Notes: a model not told the origin generated them from the sequence alone. A DNA stretch of 64,000 nt from Lacinutrix sp. MedPE-SW (GCF_001874145.1 NZ_MPCX01000012.1:61660-125659); one strand, 5' to 3'; positions 36,172 through 46,610 are shown, counted from the first letter of the stretch. Made by a program: numbers and translations.

Positions 36172-37159
36172 TCATTTTAATTTCTTGTGATGGTGTATTA
36201 GCTATTTCTTGAATTACAGGTGCTAATTTATTTATTAAACTAGCCATAAAATTATAATCTAATTTATCTACCTCATCATCAACATGATGGTAAAAATCAA
36301 AATTAGTTAAATCGCAAGATGATACAGTGTGGCTTGGCACTTTAAAAGCTTGGTAAAAGGCATAATTGTCTGATCTTTTAAACAAACCATATTTTTTAGA
36401 AACACTTGATGCTCCTATAAGTTTCTCGCCTGCATAACTATTCATTTTCTCTGCCAAGTTAGACAGTTCGTGTCCTGTAATAAATGCTTGATAGTCTCTG
36501 TCTTTAAATGGTACACCAATCATTTCAATATTAATCATTGTATATAAATTAATATTGTTTTCTTTTAGTTTTTCTGCTAAATGTTTAGAACCTAACAACC
36601 CTTTTTCTTCTGCAGTGAATGTTGTAAAAATTATACTTCTTTTGTTTGTTTTTGTTTTTGCAAAATATTTTGCTAGAAACAACACACCACTTGTACCTGC
36701 TGCGTTATCGTTTGCTCCATTTGCAATAGTATCTCCATTTACACCTTTTGCTGTACCAATATGGTCGTAATGCGCACCAATAATTATAAACTCATTTTTT
36801 AGTTTGGCATCTGTACCTTCTAGATACCCTACAACATTATAGGCATCCATGTTTTCTACTTTAAAATTATCTCTATAAGTTTCAAAATATGGTTTTACTC
36901 CAAACGATTTAAACTGAGTTTCTATATAGTTTGCTGCTTCATTAATTTCTTCTGTACCTGTATCTCTTCCTTTTAAAGCATCTGAAGCTAAAAAAGAAAC
37001 AACTTCTTTAATTTCTGAAGCATTTACAAAATTATTGTTTAGCGCTTCGACTTTAGTACTCGCTTCGGCTGGGATTATTGAATTATTTTTATTGTCATTT
37101 TGCGTTGATCCACAACCTACAAATAAGGTTAAGACACTTAGAATTGATAGTATTTTCAT
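36161..37159 (-). CDS. M28-family aminopeptidase, lipoprotein
   Basis: 332 residues. The lipoprotein signal ends LTLFVGC (Cys16). The M28 double-zinc site is visible: GAHYDHIG, NGANDNAAGTSG (bridging Asp) and TAEEKGLLGS (catalytic and metal Glu). Probably a periplasmic or outer-membrane-facing aminopeptidase. The SDR gene follows, overlapping by 11 bases. Confidence 0.9.
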   Translation of the reverse strand: MKILSILSVLTLFVGCGSTQNDNKNNSIIPAEASTKVEALNNNFVNASEIKEVVSFLASDALKGRDTGTEEINEAANYIETQFKSFGVKPYFETYRDNFKVENMDAYNVVGYLEGTDAKLKNEFIIIGAHYDHIGTAKGVNGDTIANGANDNAAGTSGVLFLAKYFAKTKTNKRSIIFTTFTAEEKGLLGSKHLAEKLKENNINLYTMINIEMIGVPFKDRDYQAFITGHELSNLAEKMNSYAGEKLIGASSVSKKYGLFKRSDNYAFYQAFKVPSHTVSSCDLTNFDFYHHVDDEVDKLDYNFMASLINKLAPVIQEIANTPSQEIKMNEN

Positions 37160-37187
37160 GATTTGTTTTGTTTGAAGTTTAAAGATA

Positions 37188-37224
37188 AAAAAACCTGAAT
37201 CATATTTAGTGAATCAGGCTTTTA
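37188..37224 (-). terminator. Terminator after the secreted unknown (37248-37988)
   Basis: On the minus strand: AGCCTGATTC, loop, GATTCAGGTT followed by seven T. It lies in the gap before the M28 gene. Confidence 0.85.
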
Positions 37225-37247
37225 ATGTGTGTTTTAAAGTGTGAGGC

Positions 37248-37988
37248 TTATTTTAGCTTTTTATTTGCTTTCTTAGCTAAACGCTGTACTTTTTTATTTA
37301 AATCTTTCATTAATTTTTCCACCGCACTTTCGCACATTGGTTGTATTTTTTCGGTTTTCATAATAGGAATTCCTCCAACCATTGCAGCTTTCTTTTTAGA
37401 TCCTGCAATTTCATTAAATTGAAAAATACTGTTGTTATCTTTTGAGAACAAATCCATGCTATATCTAGCCTGTACACTAACATAACCTAAGTTTCCTATA
37501 CCAGTTTTAACAAATCCGAAAGATAATTTTACAAACATTATAGCATCTACTCCTAAAGCTTCTGCTACACCTTTTAAATCTTTTACATTTTGTCTATATG
37601 AAGGAATTATTTTATAACCTTCTATACTTGTAGTCGTTTCTATATTAGTTATAAGCGATTTGCCTTCGTTATACGTTGGCTCGAATGCTTGATAGGCTTC
37701 ATTAGATAAAACTTCTTTTTCGTCAATAATTTCAAAATCAAAATTCTTACTGTATTCGCTAAAAAAAGCAGTATGTAATTTTTTTAAAGGCTCTGTTAAA
37801 TTAAAATTAGGATCATCACTTAATTTTGTATTTTTTGCAATTAAATCTGCCGATGCACTTAATCCAGACAAATCAATAGTTTTGTCTGCATAAAAAGTTA
37901 TTACTGCTACTTTCTTTTTTTGAGCATTACCTAATAACATAGATAATGTAAAAAAAGTTAATAGTAAAATTGATTTAGAATTTCTCAT
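37248..37988 (-). CDS. Secreted protein of unknown function
   Basis: 246 residues. A signal peptide (ending LLGNAQ) precedes KKKVAVITFYADKTIDL, which resembles the opening strand of CsgG/LpoB/TolB-N-like envelope proteins (KVAVxxF). A later VAEALGVDAIMFVKLSFGF fits that fold too, an impression only. The last 30 residues are strongly basic (KKVQRLAKKANKKLK). No lipobox Cys. Located between pdhC and the M28 gene, 40 bases after pdhC, so it may be read through from the PDH operon. Confidence 0.62.
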   Translation of the reverse strand: MRNSKSILLLTFFTLSMLLGNAQKKKVAVITFYADKTIDLSGLSASADLIAKNTKLSDDPNFNLTEPLKKLHTAFFSEYSKNFDFEIIDEKEVLSNEAYQAFEPTYNEGKSLITNIETTTSIEGYKIIPSYRQNVKDLKGVAEALGVDAIMFVKLSFGFVKTGIGNLGYVSVQARYSMDLFSKDNNSIFQFNEIAGSKKKAAMVGGIPIMKTEKIQPMCESAVEKLMKDLNKKVQRLAKKANKKLK

Positions 37989-38028
37989 TTAAATTATGGT
38001 TTAGTATTAAAGTTTTAATCTTAGTATT

Positions 38029-39693
38029 TTAAACTAACATTGTTACAGGATTTTCAATATAACCTTTTAAGGTTTGTAAAAACTGTGCTCCTGTTGCTCC
38101 ATCAACTGTTCTATGGTCGCAAGCTAAACATAATTTCATGGTGTTTCCTACTACAATTTGCCCGTTTTTAACAACTGGTTTTTCTACAATATTTCCTACA
38201 GAAAGTATTGCCGAATTTGGTTGATTAATAATAGATGTAAAACTATCGATACCAAACATTCCTAAATTAGAAACTGTAAATGTGCTACCTTCCATTTCAT
38301 CTAAAGACAACTTTTTATTTCTTGCTTTTCCAGCATATTCTCTAACAGCTGCACCAATTTGAGGTAAGCTTTGCTCATTTGCAAACTTAACTACAGGTAC
38401 TAATAGACCATCTGGTACTGCAACTGCAACACCAATATGCACATGGTTATTTAACTGCATTCTATCATCAAACCATTGAGAATTAACTTGTGGATGCTGC
38501 TTTAGTGCCAATGCACAAGCTTTAACAATAATATCGTTGTACGAGATTTTTATATCTGGAACAGAGTTGTATTGCGCTCTAAAGGCAATAGCATTTTCCA
38601 TATCAAACTCTACATTTAAGTAATAATGTGGCGCTGTAAACTTAGACTTCGCTAAATTTTTAGCAATTGCTTTACGCATGTTAGAGTTTGGTACCTCGTC
38701 AAAATCTTCTTGTCCTGTTGGTACAAATTTAGCTGCAGAAGCTCCTGAAGCTGTAGATGTTGTAAAGTTTTCTATATCGCGTTTTACAATTCTTCCGTTT
38801 TCACCAGAACCTTTTACTTGATTAAGTTGTATGCCTTTTTCGTCTGCCATCTTTTTGGCTAACGGAGACACAAAAATTCTTTGTGAAGTAGAATTATTGT
38901 TTGACGTTGATACCTCCTTTTTAGGTACTTCAGTTTTAGCTGCAGCTTTAGGAGCATCTTCTTTTTTTGTTTGTTTTGGTGCTTCTACTTTTTTCTCTTT
39001 AGGTGTACTATCACTACCTCCAACTTTAAAATTTTTAGCAATTGAAGACACATCTGTTCCTGCAGGACCAATTATAGCTAATAAAGAATCTACTTTGGCT
39101 GATTCTCCTTCTTGTAATCCTATATGTAATAAATTACCCGATTGGAAAGATTCAAACTCCATTGTAGCTTTATCTGTTTCAATTTCGGCTAAAATATCTC
39201 CTTCTTCAACTTCATCACCTACATTTTTTAGCCATGTTGCAACAGTTCCTTCTTCCATAGTATCACTTAAACGTGGCATTGTTACTACGGTTACGCCTTC
39301 TGGTAAATCTTGGCTTTCTGTATTTGTTTCTTCGTTAGCTTCTTGACTTTCCTCTTTAGTAGTTTCATTTGAGGTGTCTTCAGTTTTTTCAGCAGAAGAC
39401 TCATTTGCTTTATCGTCTTGAGAGTCGCCATTTAGCAAGCTTGAAATATCTTCGCCTTCTTCACCAATTATGGCTAAAAGTGAATCTACTTTTGCAGTTT
39501 CTCCTTCTTGAATTCCAATATGAAGTAAAGTACCTTCGTTAAAAGACTCAAACTCCATTGTTGCTTTATCTGTTTCAATTTCGGCTAAAATGTCACCTTC
39601 TTCAACTTTATCTCCTACATTTTTTAACCAAGAAGCTACAGTACCTTCTTCCATCGTGTCGCTTAATCGCGGCATGTTAATAATTTCTGCCAT
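38029..39693 (-). CDS. pdhC: Pyruvate dehydrogenase E2, dihydrolipoyl acetyltransferase, two lipoyl domains
   Basis: 554 residues. Two lipoyl domains (about 1-77 and 135-210) carry the same EIETDKATMEFESF motif, with lipoyl-lysines Lys43 and Lys175. Linkers are Glu/Thr-rich and then Lys/Ala-rich. A subunit-binding domain (272-310, FVSPLAKKMA) precedes the catalytic domain with DHRTVDG (His527, Asp531). It transfers the acetyl group to CoA. E1-alpha is encoded four bases upstream; E1-beta and E3 are not in the window. Confidence 0.95.
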   Translation of the reverse strand: MAEIINMPRLSDTMEEGTVASWLKNVGDKVEEGDILAEIETDKATMEFESFNEGTLLHIGIQEGETAKVDSLLAIIGEEGEDISSLLNGDSQDDKANESSAEKTEDTSNETTKEESQEANEETNTESQDLPEGVTVVTMPRLSDTMEEGTVATWLKNVGDEVEEGDILAEIETDKATMEFESFQSGNLLHIGLQEGESAKVDSLLAIIGPAGTDVSSIAKNFKVGGSDSTPKEKKVEAPKQTKKEDAPKAAAKTEVPKKEVSTSNNNSTSQRIFVSPLAKKMADEKGIQLNQVKGSGENGRIVKRDIENFTTSTASGASAAKFVPTGQEDFDEVPNSNMRKAIAKNLAKSKFTAPHYYLNVEFDMENAIAFRAQYNSVPDIKISYNDIIVKACALALKQHPQVNSQWFDDRMQLNNHVHIGVAVAVPDGLLVPVVKFANEQSLPQIGAAVREYAGKARNKKLSLDEMEGSTFTVSNLGMFGIDSFTSIINQPNSAILSVGNIVEKPVVKNGQIVVGNTMKLCLACDHRTVDGATGAQFLQTLKGYIENPVTMLV

Positions 39694-39696
39694 GGC

Positions 39697-40698
39697 TTAC
39701 TTTATTTTATGATCTATAAAAGGATAATCTTCTTGCTCGTATACGGCGTCGTACATTACATTTTTTTCTGGGTATGGAGATTCTTCTGCAAATTTCTCAC
39801 ACTCTGAAACTAAATCTTTAACGCGTTTATCTATTTCCTTTAACTCATCTTCGGTAGCATATTTTTTATCTAAAATAACTTCTTTAACCTGAGTAATAGG
39901 ATCAATTTTTTTGTATTCGTTTACTTCGTCTTTTGTTCTATAGTGTTGTGCATCAGACATTGAGTGTCCTCTATATCTATATGTTTTTAACTCAAGAAAA
40001 GTTGGTCCTCCACCAGAACGTGCTCTAGAAATAGCTTCATCGAAAGCTTCGGCTACTTTAACTGGGTTCATACCATCTACTGGTCCGCAAGGCATTTCGT
40101 ACCCTAAACCTAGTTTCCAGATATCTGTATGGTTTGCTGTTCTTTCAACACTAGTTCCCATTGCATATCCATTGTTTTCACAAACAAAAACTACAGGAAG
40201 ATTCCATAACATCGCTAAGTTAAATGTTTCATGTAAAGACCCTTGTCTTGCAGCGCCATCACCAAAACAGCAAATAGTTACAGCGTCTTTATCGTGGTAT
40301 TTATCACCAAATGCAATACCAGCTCCTAAAGGAATTTGACCTCCAACAATACCATGACCTCCATAAAAACGGTGTTCTTTAGAGAAAATATGCATAGATC
40401 CACCTAAACCTTTAGATGTACCTGTTGCTTTCCCGTATAATTCTGCCATAACACGTTTTGGGTCTACACCCATTCCTATTGGTTGTACGTGATTACGATA
40501 TGCGGTAATCATTTTATCTTTTGTTAAGTCCATTGCATGTAAAGCTCCTGCTAATACTGCTTCTTGACCATTATACAAGTGAAGAAATCCTCTTACTTTT
40601 TGTTGGATATAAACTGCGGCAAGTTTGTCTTCAAACTTTCTCCAGAAATACATGTCTTCGTACCATTTTAGGTACACTTCTTTAGTTACTTTTTGCAT
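39697..40698 (-). CDS. pdhA: Pyruvate dehydrogenase E1 component, alpha subunit
   Basis: 333 residues. The thiamine-diphosphate motif is GDGAARQGSLHE with closing ENNGYAMG. GGSMHIF and the phosphorylation-loop-like RYRGHSMSDAQHYR are also typical. It pairs with a beta subunit encoded elsewhere to decarboxylate pyruvate. The operon has a full promoter upstream and a leader of about 95 bases. Confidence 0.95.
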   Translation of the reverse strand: MQKVTKEVYLKWYEDMYFWRKFEDKLAAVYIQQKVRGFLHLYNGQEAVLAGALHAMDLTKDKMITAYRNHVQPIGMGVDPKRVMAELYGKATGTSKGLGGSMHIFSKEHRFYGGHGIVGGQIPLGAGIAFGDKYHDKDAVTICCFGDGAARQGSLHETFNLAMLWNLPVVFVCENNGYAMGTSVERTANHTDIWKLGLGYEMPCGPVDGMNPVKVAEAFDEAISRARSGGGPTFLELKTYRYRGHSMSDAQHYRTKDEVNEYKKIDPITQVKEVILDKKYATEDELKEIDKRVKDLVSECEKFAEESPYPEKNVMYDAVYEQEDYPFIDHKIK

Positions 40699-40794
40699 AT
40701 TTTGGTGTTTCTTTAAAAGAAATAATAAACCTTATATATCTATAAATTTATATATACTAACTCTTTAATTAATTTTAAATATGAGTTGCACTAA

Positions 40795-40825
40795 CAAAAG
40801 TAATACTTTGATTTGGTATTGCAAA
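40795..40825 (-). promoter_or_regulatory. Promoter of pdhA-pdhC
   Basis: Minus strand TTTG (40822-40825), 19-base spacer, TACTTTTG (40795-40802): an exact Bacteroidota -33/-7 promoter, about 97 bases upstream of the pdhA ATG. Confidence 0.7.
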
Positions 40826-40877
40826 AGTGAAAATTAACTAAAATGTGTTTATTATTAAGGATAGATTTACGAAAACG

Positions 40878-41360
40878 TTATAGATTGGATTTATTAAAAC
40901 CGAAAGGCAATAAATTTGCTAAAGAATTAGATTTTACAACTTTTCCTGATACTCCCATAAAATAAATTTCTATAGATTCTTCTTGATTATTTTCGTATTC
41001 TGCAATTGCTTGCCTACAAGCACCACAAGGTGGTATTGGCTCTAAAGTTTCTTGATTTTGTGAAGCGGCCGTAATCGCCATATTAACAATTTTTACATTA
41101 GGAAATTGTGCTCCTGCATAATAAATAGCAGTCCTTTCTGCACAGAGTCCAGATGGATAGGAAGCATTTTCTTGATTGCTACCAGAAATTATTTCTCCAT
41201 TTTCAAGTAAAATTGCTGCTCCAACATTAAATTTTGAATATGGTGCATATGCTTTTTTTCTTGCTTCTACAGCTATTTCCATTAGATTTTGAATCTCCTT
41301 TGGAACTTTACTTAAACTCTCAAAAGCATATAATGTTGATTCTATTTTTATTTCTTTCAT
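40878..41360 (-). CDS. cdd: Cytidine deaminase
   Basis: 160 residues. The zinc-site motifs of the homotetrameric type are CAERTAIYYAG and PPCGACRQAI, with the catalytic Glu in CAE. It converts cytidine and deoxycytidine to the uridine forms for pyrimidine salvage. Transcribed after porV on the same strand but separated by a hairpin terminator. Confidence 0.94.
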   Translation of the reverse strand: MKEIKIESTLYAFESLSKVPKEIQNLMEIAVEARKKAYAPYSKFNVGAAILLENGEIISGSNQENASYPSGLCAERTAIYYAGAQFPNVKIVNMAITAASQNQETLEPIPPCGACRQAIAEYENNQEESIEIYFMGVSGKVVKSNSLANLLPFGFNKSNL

Positions 41361-41400
41361 ATTAAAACTAATATATAGTAATTAGAAATGGTTTTAGACA

Positions 41401-41432
41401 AAAAAACTATTGCTGTTGGCAATAGTTTTTTT
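41401..41432 (-). terminator. Terminator of the porU-porV operon
   Basis: AACTATTGC, loop of five, GCAATAGTT with A and T runs, between the porV stop and cdd start. Confidence 0.85.
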
Positions 41433-41451
41433 ATTATTTATTTTATTTTGA

Positions 41452-42699
41452 TTAGTACTCATTATAAGTACCAGCTCCTAAATTAAATGTTAGAGAAAAA
41501 CGTAACGTACTCTCTAACGGACTTTGAATTTTTGATGCTGAAAATAGATATGATAAATCTACATTTATAACATTGTACTTAAATCCTGCTCCAAGTGCGA
41601 AAAACTTTCTTGCACCTTTATCTTCATGCTCATTAAAGTAACCTGCTCTAAATGCAAATGCGTCTTGATATTTATATTCTGCTCCTAGAGCATATGTGAA
41701 TTCTTGTAATTCTTCTTTAAAACCACCTGGTGCGTCACCAAAAGATTGAAATATTCCTGAAATAAAACTCACATCTCTATTTTCTTCTCCTTCAATAATA
41801 ACACGATCGTCAACAATTGCACCTAATGTTTCTCCGTCTTCTGGATCGTAAACGCCGTTACCATTATCATCATTAAACTCACGTTCTGTTCCTGTTACAG
41901 GTGGTGTAGGCACTAATAGCTTAGTAAATTCTGCAGTTACTGCTAAAGTATTATATTGATCGAAGATAAAGTCGAAACCAGCTCCTAAACGTAAGTTAGT
42001 TGGTTGAAAGTTATCTGGACCTCCATCTGTATAAGTAAATGTTGGACCTAAGTTTTGTAAAGCAAATCCCATTCTCCAACGACCATTAAAATCGTTATAT
42101 GCCTCTTCTTCACTTTGATAAAAACCTGTAATATCTACTCCAAACGTACTTGCAGCATCTGTTTCTACATTGTCTTGTCTTATTTTTAAATCTGAACGCA
42201 AATAACGCATAGCCACTGCCATACCAAATTGATCACTTAAACGAAGTGTATAAGATAAATCTAAAGCAAATTCGTTTGGTTTTTGAATTAACGGTGTGTC
42301 ATCAGCTGTTTCTCTAAATTCTATCTCACCTAAACTAAAGTAAGTTAAACTTGCGCCAAAAGCACTTTGTTCGTTAATTCTATTAAAATAAGATACGTAA
42401 CCAATACCTATATCATTAACAAGTTTACTTAAATATGGTGTATAGCTTAAAGACACTCCAGATTTGGCTTCAGAAAAAACGTATTTAGCAGGATTCCATT
42501 TTTGTGAATAAGCATCGACAGATGTCGCTACTCCAATATCTCCCATACCTGCAGACCTTGCATCTGGTGCGATTAATAAAAATGGCATACCAGTAGTTAT
42601 AACTCTAGAGTCTACATCTGGAACTATTGTTGTTGGTGTTTGCGCATTTAAATTGTAAGCAAAAATGGCTGTAATTATAAAAATTATTCTATTTTTCAT
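41452..42699 (-). CDS. porV: T9SS outer-membrane protein PorV (LptO)
   Basis: 415 residues. A signal peptide ends at AYNLNAQ. It resembles the FadL-like beta-barrel family: PDARSAGMGDIGVATSVDAYSQKWNPAKY at the N terminus and a C-terminal LRFSLTFNLGAG strand. PorV shuttles cargo from the T9SS translocon to PorU. It is 32 bases downstream of porU, the conserved Flavobacterium arrangement. Confidence 0.93.
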   Translation of the reverse strand: MKNRIIFIITAIFAYNLNAQTPTTIVPDVDSRVITTGMPFLLIAPDARSAGMGDIGVATSVDAYSQKWNPAKYVFSEAKSGVSLSYTPYLSKLVNDIGIGYVSYFNRINEQSAFGASLTYFSLGEIEFRETADDTPLIQKPNEFALDLSYTLRLSDQFGMAVAMRYLRSDLKIRQDNVETDAASTFGVDITGFYQSEEEAYNDFNGRWRMGFALQNLGPTFTYTDGGPDNFQPTNLRLGAGFDFIFDQYNTLAVTAEFTKLLVPTPPVTGTEREFNDDNGNGVYDPEDGETLGAIVDDRVIIEGEENRDVSFISGIFQSFGDAPGGFKEELQEFTYALGAEYKYQDAFAFRAGYFNEHEDKGARKFFALGAGFKYNVINVDLSYLFSASKIQSPLESTLRFSLTFNLGAGTYNEY

Positions 42700-42731
42700 A
42701 TATAAATTTATTAAGCAAATATAATTTTTTA

Positions 42732-45700
42732 TTAGAGGATAACAAGTTTCTCTATTTTTTCGACACTTTTATTTGTTGATGGTGAATGTACTTTAAGTTT
42801 ATAAACATAGGTTCCTTTTCCTATTTTATCACCAAAATCGTCTCTTCCGTCCCACACAATATCTCTTGAAGTTGAACTTGTTGTTTTAGTTCCTACTCCT
42901 GTAGTTTGACCATTTAGTGTTCTTACTAATTTACCGGAAATAGTAAATATTTGAACAGAAACATTTAATGTTTCAGAGCTATTATGTGAAAACCAAAATT
43001 CTGTATAGTTAACAAATGGATTTGGATAATTTAAAACGTTTTCAATAACTAAAACTTCATTTTCATCAAATACTCTAAATTGTATTTCTGCTTCTGAAGA
43101 ATTATTATATACATCCCAAGCTTTTAATTTTAGAGTATGTAATCCAGGCTCTAAATCTCTAAATGGAAAGCTTAAATTTCCGCGAGTATAATCATCTAAC
43201 TCTGTTACATAATAACTATTTAATATAAACGGATTTACTTCGTCTCCATCTAATATAGCTACAATATCATGACCAATACCACTTGCAGTATTTATACCGT
43301 TTTCATCTTCCAGACCTACTAAAAGTGTTGGAGAAGCATTAGTAATACCGCCAGAAACAAAGTTTTCGTCATTCATGTGTAAAACAATATTTGGGCCTTG
43401 ATTATCTTCTGCTGCATTTTCATTTATACCACCAATTTGTAATAATGTTGTGGTTGCTCCAGTTTGGTCGCTTAATGGTGTTTGAGTCGATGCATAAAAG
43501 CTAACCTTACCATAACCAACAGGTATTCCTATATCTCTTGGCACTATAAAATCGAATTCAAATTCGCCATTAGTAACAGTTGCTTGGCCTCTAAAAATTA
43601 CTTCGCCTAATGTTTCGTATTGTAATTTTATTAGCTGGCCATTTTCTACAACTCCATCATTGGCTAAGGTTTCTCTTTGAATTGGTTTATCGAAAATTGT
43701 AGTTACTAATTTACCGTTGTAATTTGAAAGTAAATTACCATTAACATCTGTAACTTGCCCTGCTAATTTTGCATAACTTAATGCTTCAAGAACTTCGGTA
43801 TTACCTTGAACTGGCACATCATTTATTTTAGTTAGCACAACATTTGGTTCTGGTATAGCAAGTTTCATTGCAGGATCGCCAATAAAAAACACTAATTCTT
43901 TTTGTGCATTTATTGAGTTATCGTTTTTAGTTAACCTTAAAGCCTCAGCCATTGTTGGGTATTCAAAATCACTAAAATTATCTTCATCACTGTATGAAAA
44001 TAAATACTCTTCTAATTTTTTATTAAATGTTGTACCTACACTTACAAAAACTTCTCTAGTAGTTGTTATAAGAGCTACTGCTCCTGCATTTTTATTCCAA
44101 TAGGTTAACTCTCCAGCTGTTTCTCTTAATGGATTATCAAACCTTGTAAAATCGCATGTAATGGTAACAAAAGTGGTTAATTTACAATCGTTACGAAGTT
44201 CTGGTGCATCAGATTTTTCGTAGACTCTTTCAAAAGCAAAACCATCTTCTCCACCATGACCAAAATAATTAACAACTAACGCTCCTTTTTCTACAGCATC
44301 TATAATGGCTGTTCTAACTTCTGGATACCGATCTCCGCCAGCTGAGGATTCTTGTTGAAAAGCATCTGAATGTATTTTTACAGTATTAAAAAATGGTTTT
44401 TCTGTAGAAATTTCATCTGCTATTTCATCTGTCGTTTCTTGTAGAATTTTTTCGAAAGCCTCATCAACATCATCTGAAATAAATAATAATCTATTTCTCC
44501 AACTTCCATAAGCTTCTTGAGAATAGTAAGTATTTACTTTATCTACCATTTCTTTTCCTCTTTGCGATGAATTAGCTAAAATTCTACCAACAGCAATATC
44601 TAATTTATATGGTGAAGATGTGTCGTCAATATCGCCTTCATTATCATCCATCAAGCCATAAAAATCATCTGATATGTATGAATTTGTATAATTAAAACTG
44701 CTGTAAGCATTCCAAAGCGGAACATTAAATGTGTTTGGTGCTATTTTACTTTTATAATCGAAAGAACTATCACCAAATAAACAAAGGTATTTAATTCGGT
44801 TTTCTGGTGAACTTGCATTATCGTAAATATATTTTACAGCATTTCTAATTGCCGCAATATCTTTATTACCTGTGCTAAATTCGTTATAAATTGCGTCTAG
44901 GGTTAAAACTTTTACATTTAAATTATTTTGTGTTCTATTAATTTGAGCTAATCTTTCTGCTTGATTTAGATGAGAATTTGTAGTAACAATTAAATAATCA
45001 ATATCTTGAAAAACGCCTTGAGCATTATTAAATATTGTGCCTTTAATATTTTGATTATTAACCACGGTTGAAGCTGGAACAATAGGCGTTTTGAAATCAG
45101 AATTAGAAACAGCTACAAAAGTTTTTAAAGTACCTAATGTAGATTTAAAACTAAAATTTGCATCTCCATTAGTATTCACTTTTTTTGTAACATTTAAATT
45201 ATCTGTTACATCCCAAACTTCGGGTAAATTTGCTGCTCCAGAAATAACGTACTGCCCAACACCCGAAGATTGAGCTGTTTCATTATTTTTAAACTGGAAT
45301 TGATTTCCATTATAATTAAGGTCGCGTGTCGCTTCTATGGCTAAATAATCTATATAACCTGAGCCACTAGGTACACCTTGATTATCGTAATTTACTTGTA
45401 CTGAAATGTTTTGATTAGTTACAGAAAACTCATCATCAAGTATAGCTTCAGATGCTACATTTGCTCCTGCAGCTGCTGGTATTGTTAATGTAGATACTTG
45501 AGTTCCATTTAAGGCCACATCCATACTTACTGCATTTGTAGATGTAGTAACACCAATTAACTTTAAATTTATTGGTATTGAAGTATCTAAATTAGGAAAT
45601 GTAAAATCGAAAGTTTTTGACGTTTCAATATCAAATTTATCTCCAAACCAACGACGACCCACAAAAGCTAAATTAAATTCATCTACCTCATGAAACTTAT

Positions 45701-46610
45701 AATCTTGAAAATTAGTGATTGTTAAAGTAGCCGCCTCAGTTGGTTCCTGAAATGGCAAAATACGTTTCCCTAATCCATTTCCTACAGATATATAATAAAA
45801 GGCAGTATCTATGTATGGGTTTAAATTGGTATTTATTTTTGGCTCGTTAACTCTTCCTGTTGGTCCTACACCATAAAATAAAATGTAATCACTATCATGA
45901 AAAAAACCATCTTCCTCACCTATAACTTGAATTGCATTCTCTGCTGGGTCAAAAGGATAGTTATCACTATTTCTATATGGTAACATTTGACCTCCAGTAC
46001 CATATATTTTAATAGTACGAGGATCAACACTTTCTATATTAATACCTAATTGATTTAAAAATGATTTTGACAATTTAAAAACACCTGTTTCTTTTACAGC
46101 AAACCTGTACCAAGAACCCGTATTTAATACAGAGTTAGTTATTGGTGGATTTCTATTGTAAATTGTTTTTCTATTAGAATTGGTATAATTAATAGTAAAC
46201 CCATTAACTTTTTTATAAGTATTTCCAAACTTTACAATTGCCGAAACTTGTAATACAGCAAAATTAACATCACGATCACTTACATTTTTAAGACTAACAT
46301 TTATTTTTGAAGGAATTCTAGATAAATCGACACCTCTTAATTGTGATTTACTAATGTTAGTATATTCTACATTTGAAACTTGAACACTATTTTCATTAAT
46401 AAACGCATTTGTTTTCCATTGTGATACAAACTGAATTCCTTGTGCTAAAGAAAATTTAAAATTTTTCTTAGGTGAGAATTCAGGAACTTGTATAGTATTA
46501 GTTCCTGCCTGATAGGTTTTAACACCTTCCCAATTTAAACTAAATTTTTTTTGTTGCGCAAAACTAAAAACACAACTTAGTAAAGTAATTAGAAATAAAA
46601 TCTTTTTCAT
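42732..46610 (-). CDS. porU: T9SS C-terminal signal peptidase PorU (gingipain-like)
   Basis: 1292 residues. A signal peptide (ending SCVFSFAQ), a long N-terminal beta-rich region, then the C25 gingipain domain. The catalytic His785 lies in NYFGHGGEDG and Cys819 in TFVTITCDFTRF. The C-terminal part (about 1200-1292, NVLNYPNPFVNYTEFWF...GTYVYKLKV) resembles a T9SS sorting domain. PorU cleaves cargo C-terminal domains at the cell surface and can link cargo to lipid. Divergent from gldJ. Confidence 0.94.
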   Translation of the reverse strand: MKKILFLITLLSCVFSFAQQKKFSLNWEGVKTYQAGTNTIQVPEFSPKKNFKFSLAQGIQFVSQWKTNAFINENSVQVSNVEYTNISKSQLRGVDLSRIPSKINVSLKNVSDRDVNFAVLQVSAIVKFGNTYKKVNGFTINYTNSNRKTIYNRNPPITNSVLNTGSWYRFAVKETGVFKLSKSFLNQLGINIESVDPRTIKIYGTGGQMLPYRNSDNYPFDPAENAIQVIGEEDGFFHDSDYILFYGVGPTGRVNEPKINTNLNPYIDTAFYYISVGNGLGKRILPFQEPTEAATLTITNFQDYKFHEVDEFNLAFVGRRWFGDKFDIETSKTFDFTFPNLDTSIPINLKLIGVTTSTNAVSMDVALNGTQVSTLTIPAAAGANVASEAILDDEFSVTNQNISVQVNYDNQGVPSGSGYIDYLAIEATRDLNYNGNQFQFKNNETAQSSGVGQYVISGAANLPEVWDVTDNLNVTKKVNTNGDANFSFKSTLGTLKTFVAVSNSDFKTPIVPASTVVNNQNIKGTIFNNAQGVFQDIDYLIVTTNSHLNQAERLAQINRTQNNLNVKVLTLDAIYNEFSTGNKDIAAIRNAVKYIYDNASSPENRIKYLCLFGDSSFDYKSKIAPNTFNVPLWNAYSSFNYTNSYISDDFYGLMDDNEGDIDDTSSPYKLDIAVGRILANSSQRGKEMVDKVNTYYSQEAYGSWRNRLLFISDDVDEAFEKILQETTDEIADEISTEKPFFNTVKIHSDAFQQESSAGGDRYPEVRTAIIDAVEKGALVVNYFGHGGEDGFAFERVYEKSDAPELRNDCKLTTFVTITCDFTRFDNPLRETAGELTYWNKNAGAVALITTTREVFVSVGTTFNKKLEEYLFSYSDEDNFSDFEYPTMAEALRLTKNDNSINAQKELVFFIGDPAMKLAIPEPNVVLTKINDVPVQGNTEVLEALSYAKLAGQVTDVNGNLLSNYNGKLVTTIFDKPIQRETLANDGVVENGQLIKLQYETLGEVIFRGQATVTNGEFEFDFIVPRDIGIPVGYGKVSFYASTQTPLSDQTGATTTLLQIGGINENAAEDNQGPNIVLHMNDENFVSGGITNASPTLLVGLEDENGINTASGIGHDIVAILDGDEVNPFILNSYYVTELDDYTRGNLSFPFRDLEPGLHTLKLKAWDVYNNSSEAEIQFRVFDENEVLVIENVLNYPNPFVNYTEFWFSHNSSETLNVSVQIFTISGKLVRTLNGQTTGVGTKTTSSTSRDIVWDGRDDFGDKIGKGTYVYKLKVHSPSTNKSVEKIEKLVIL

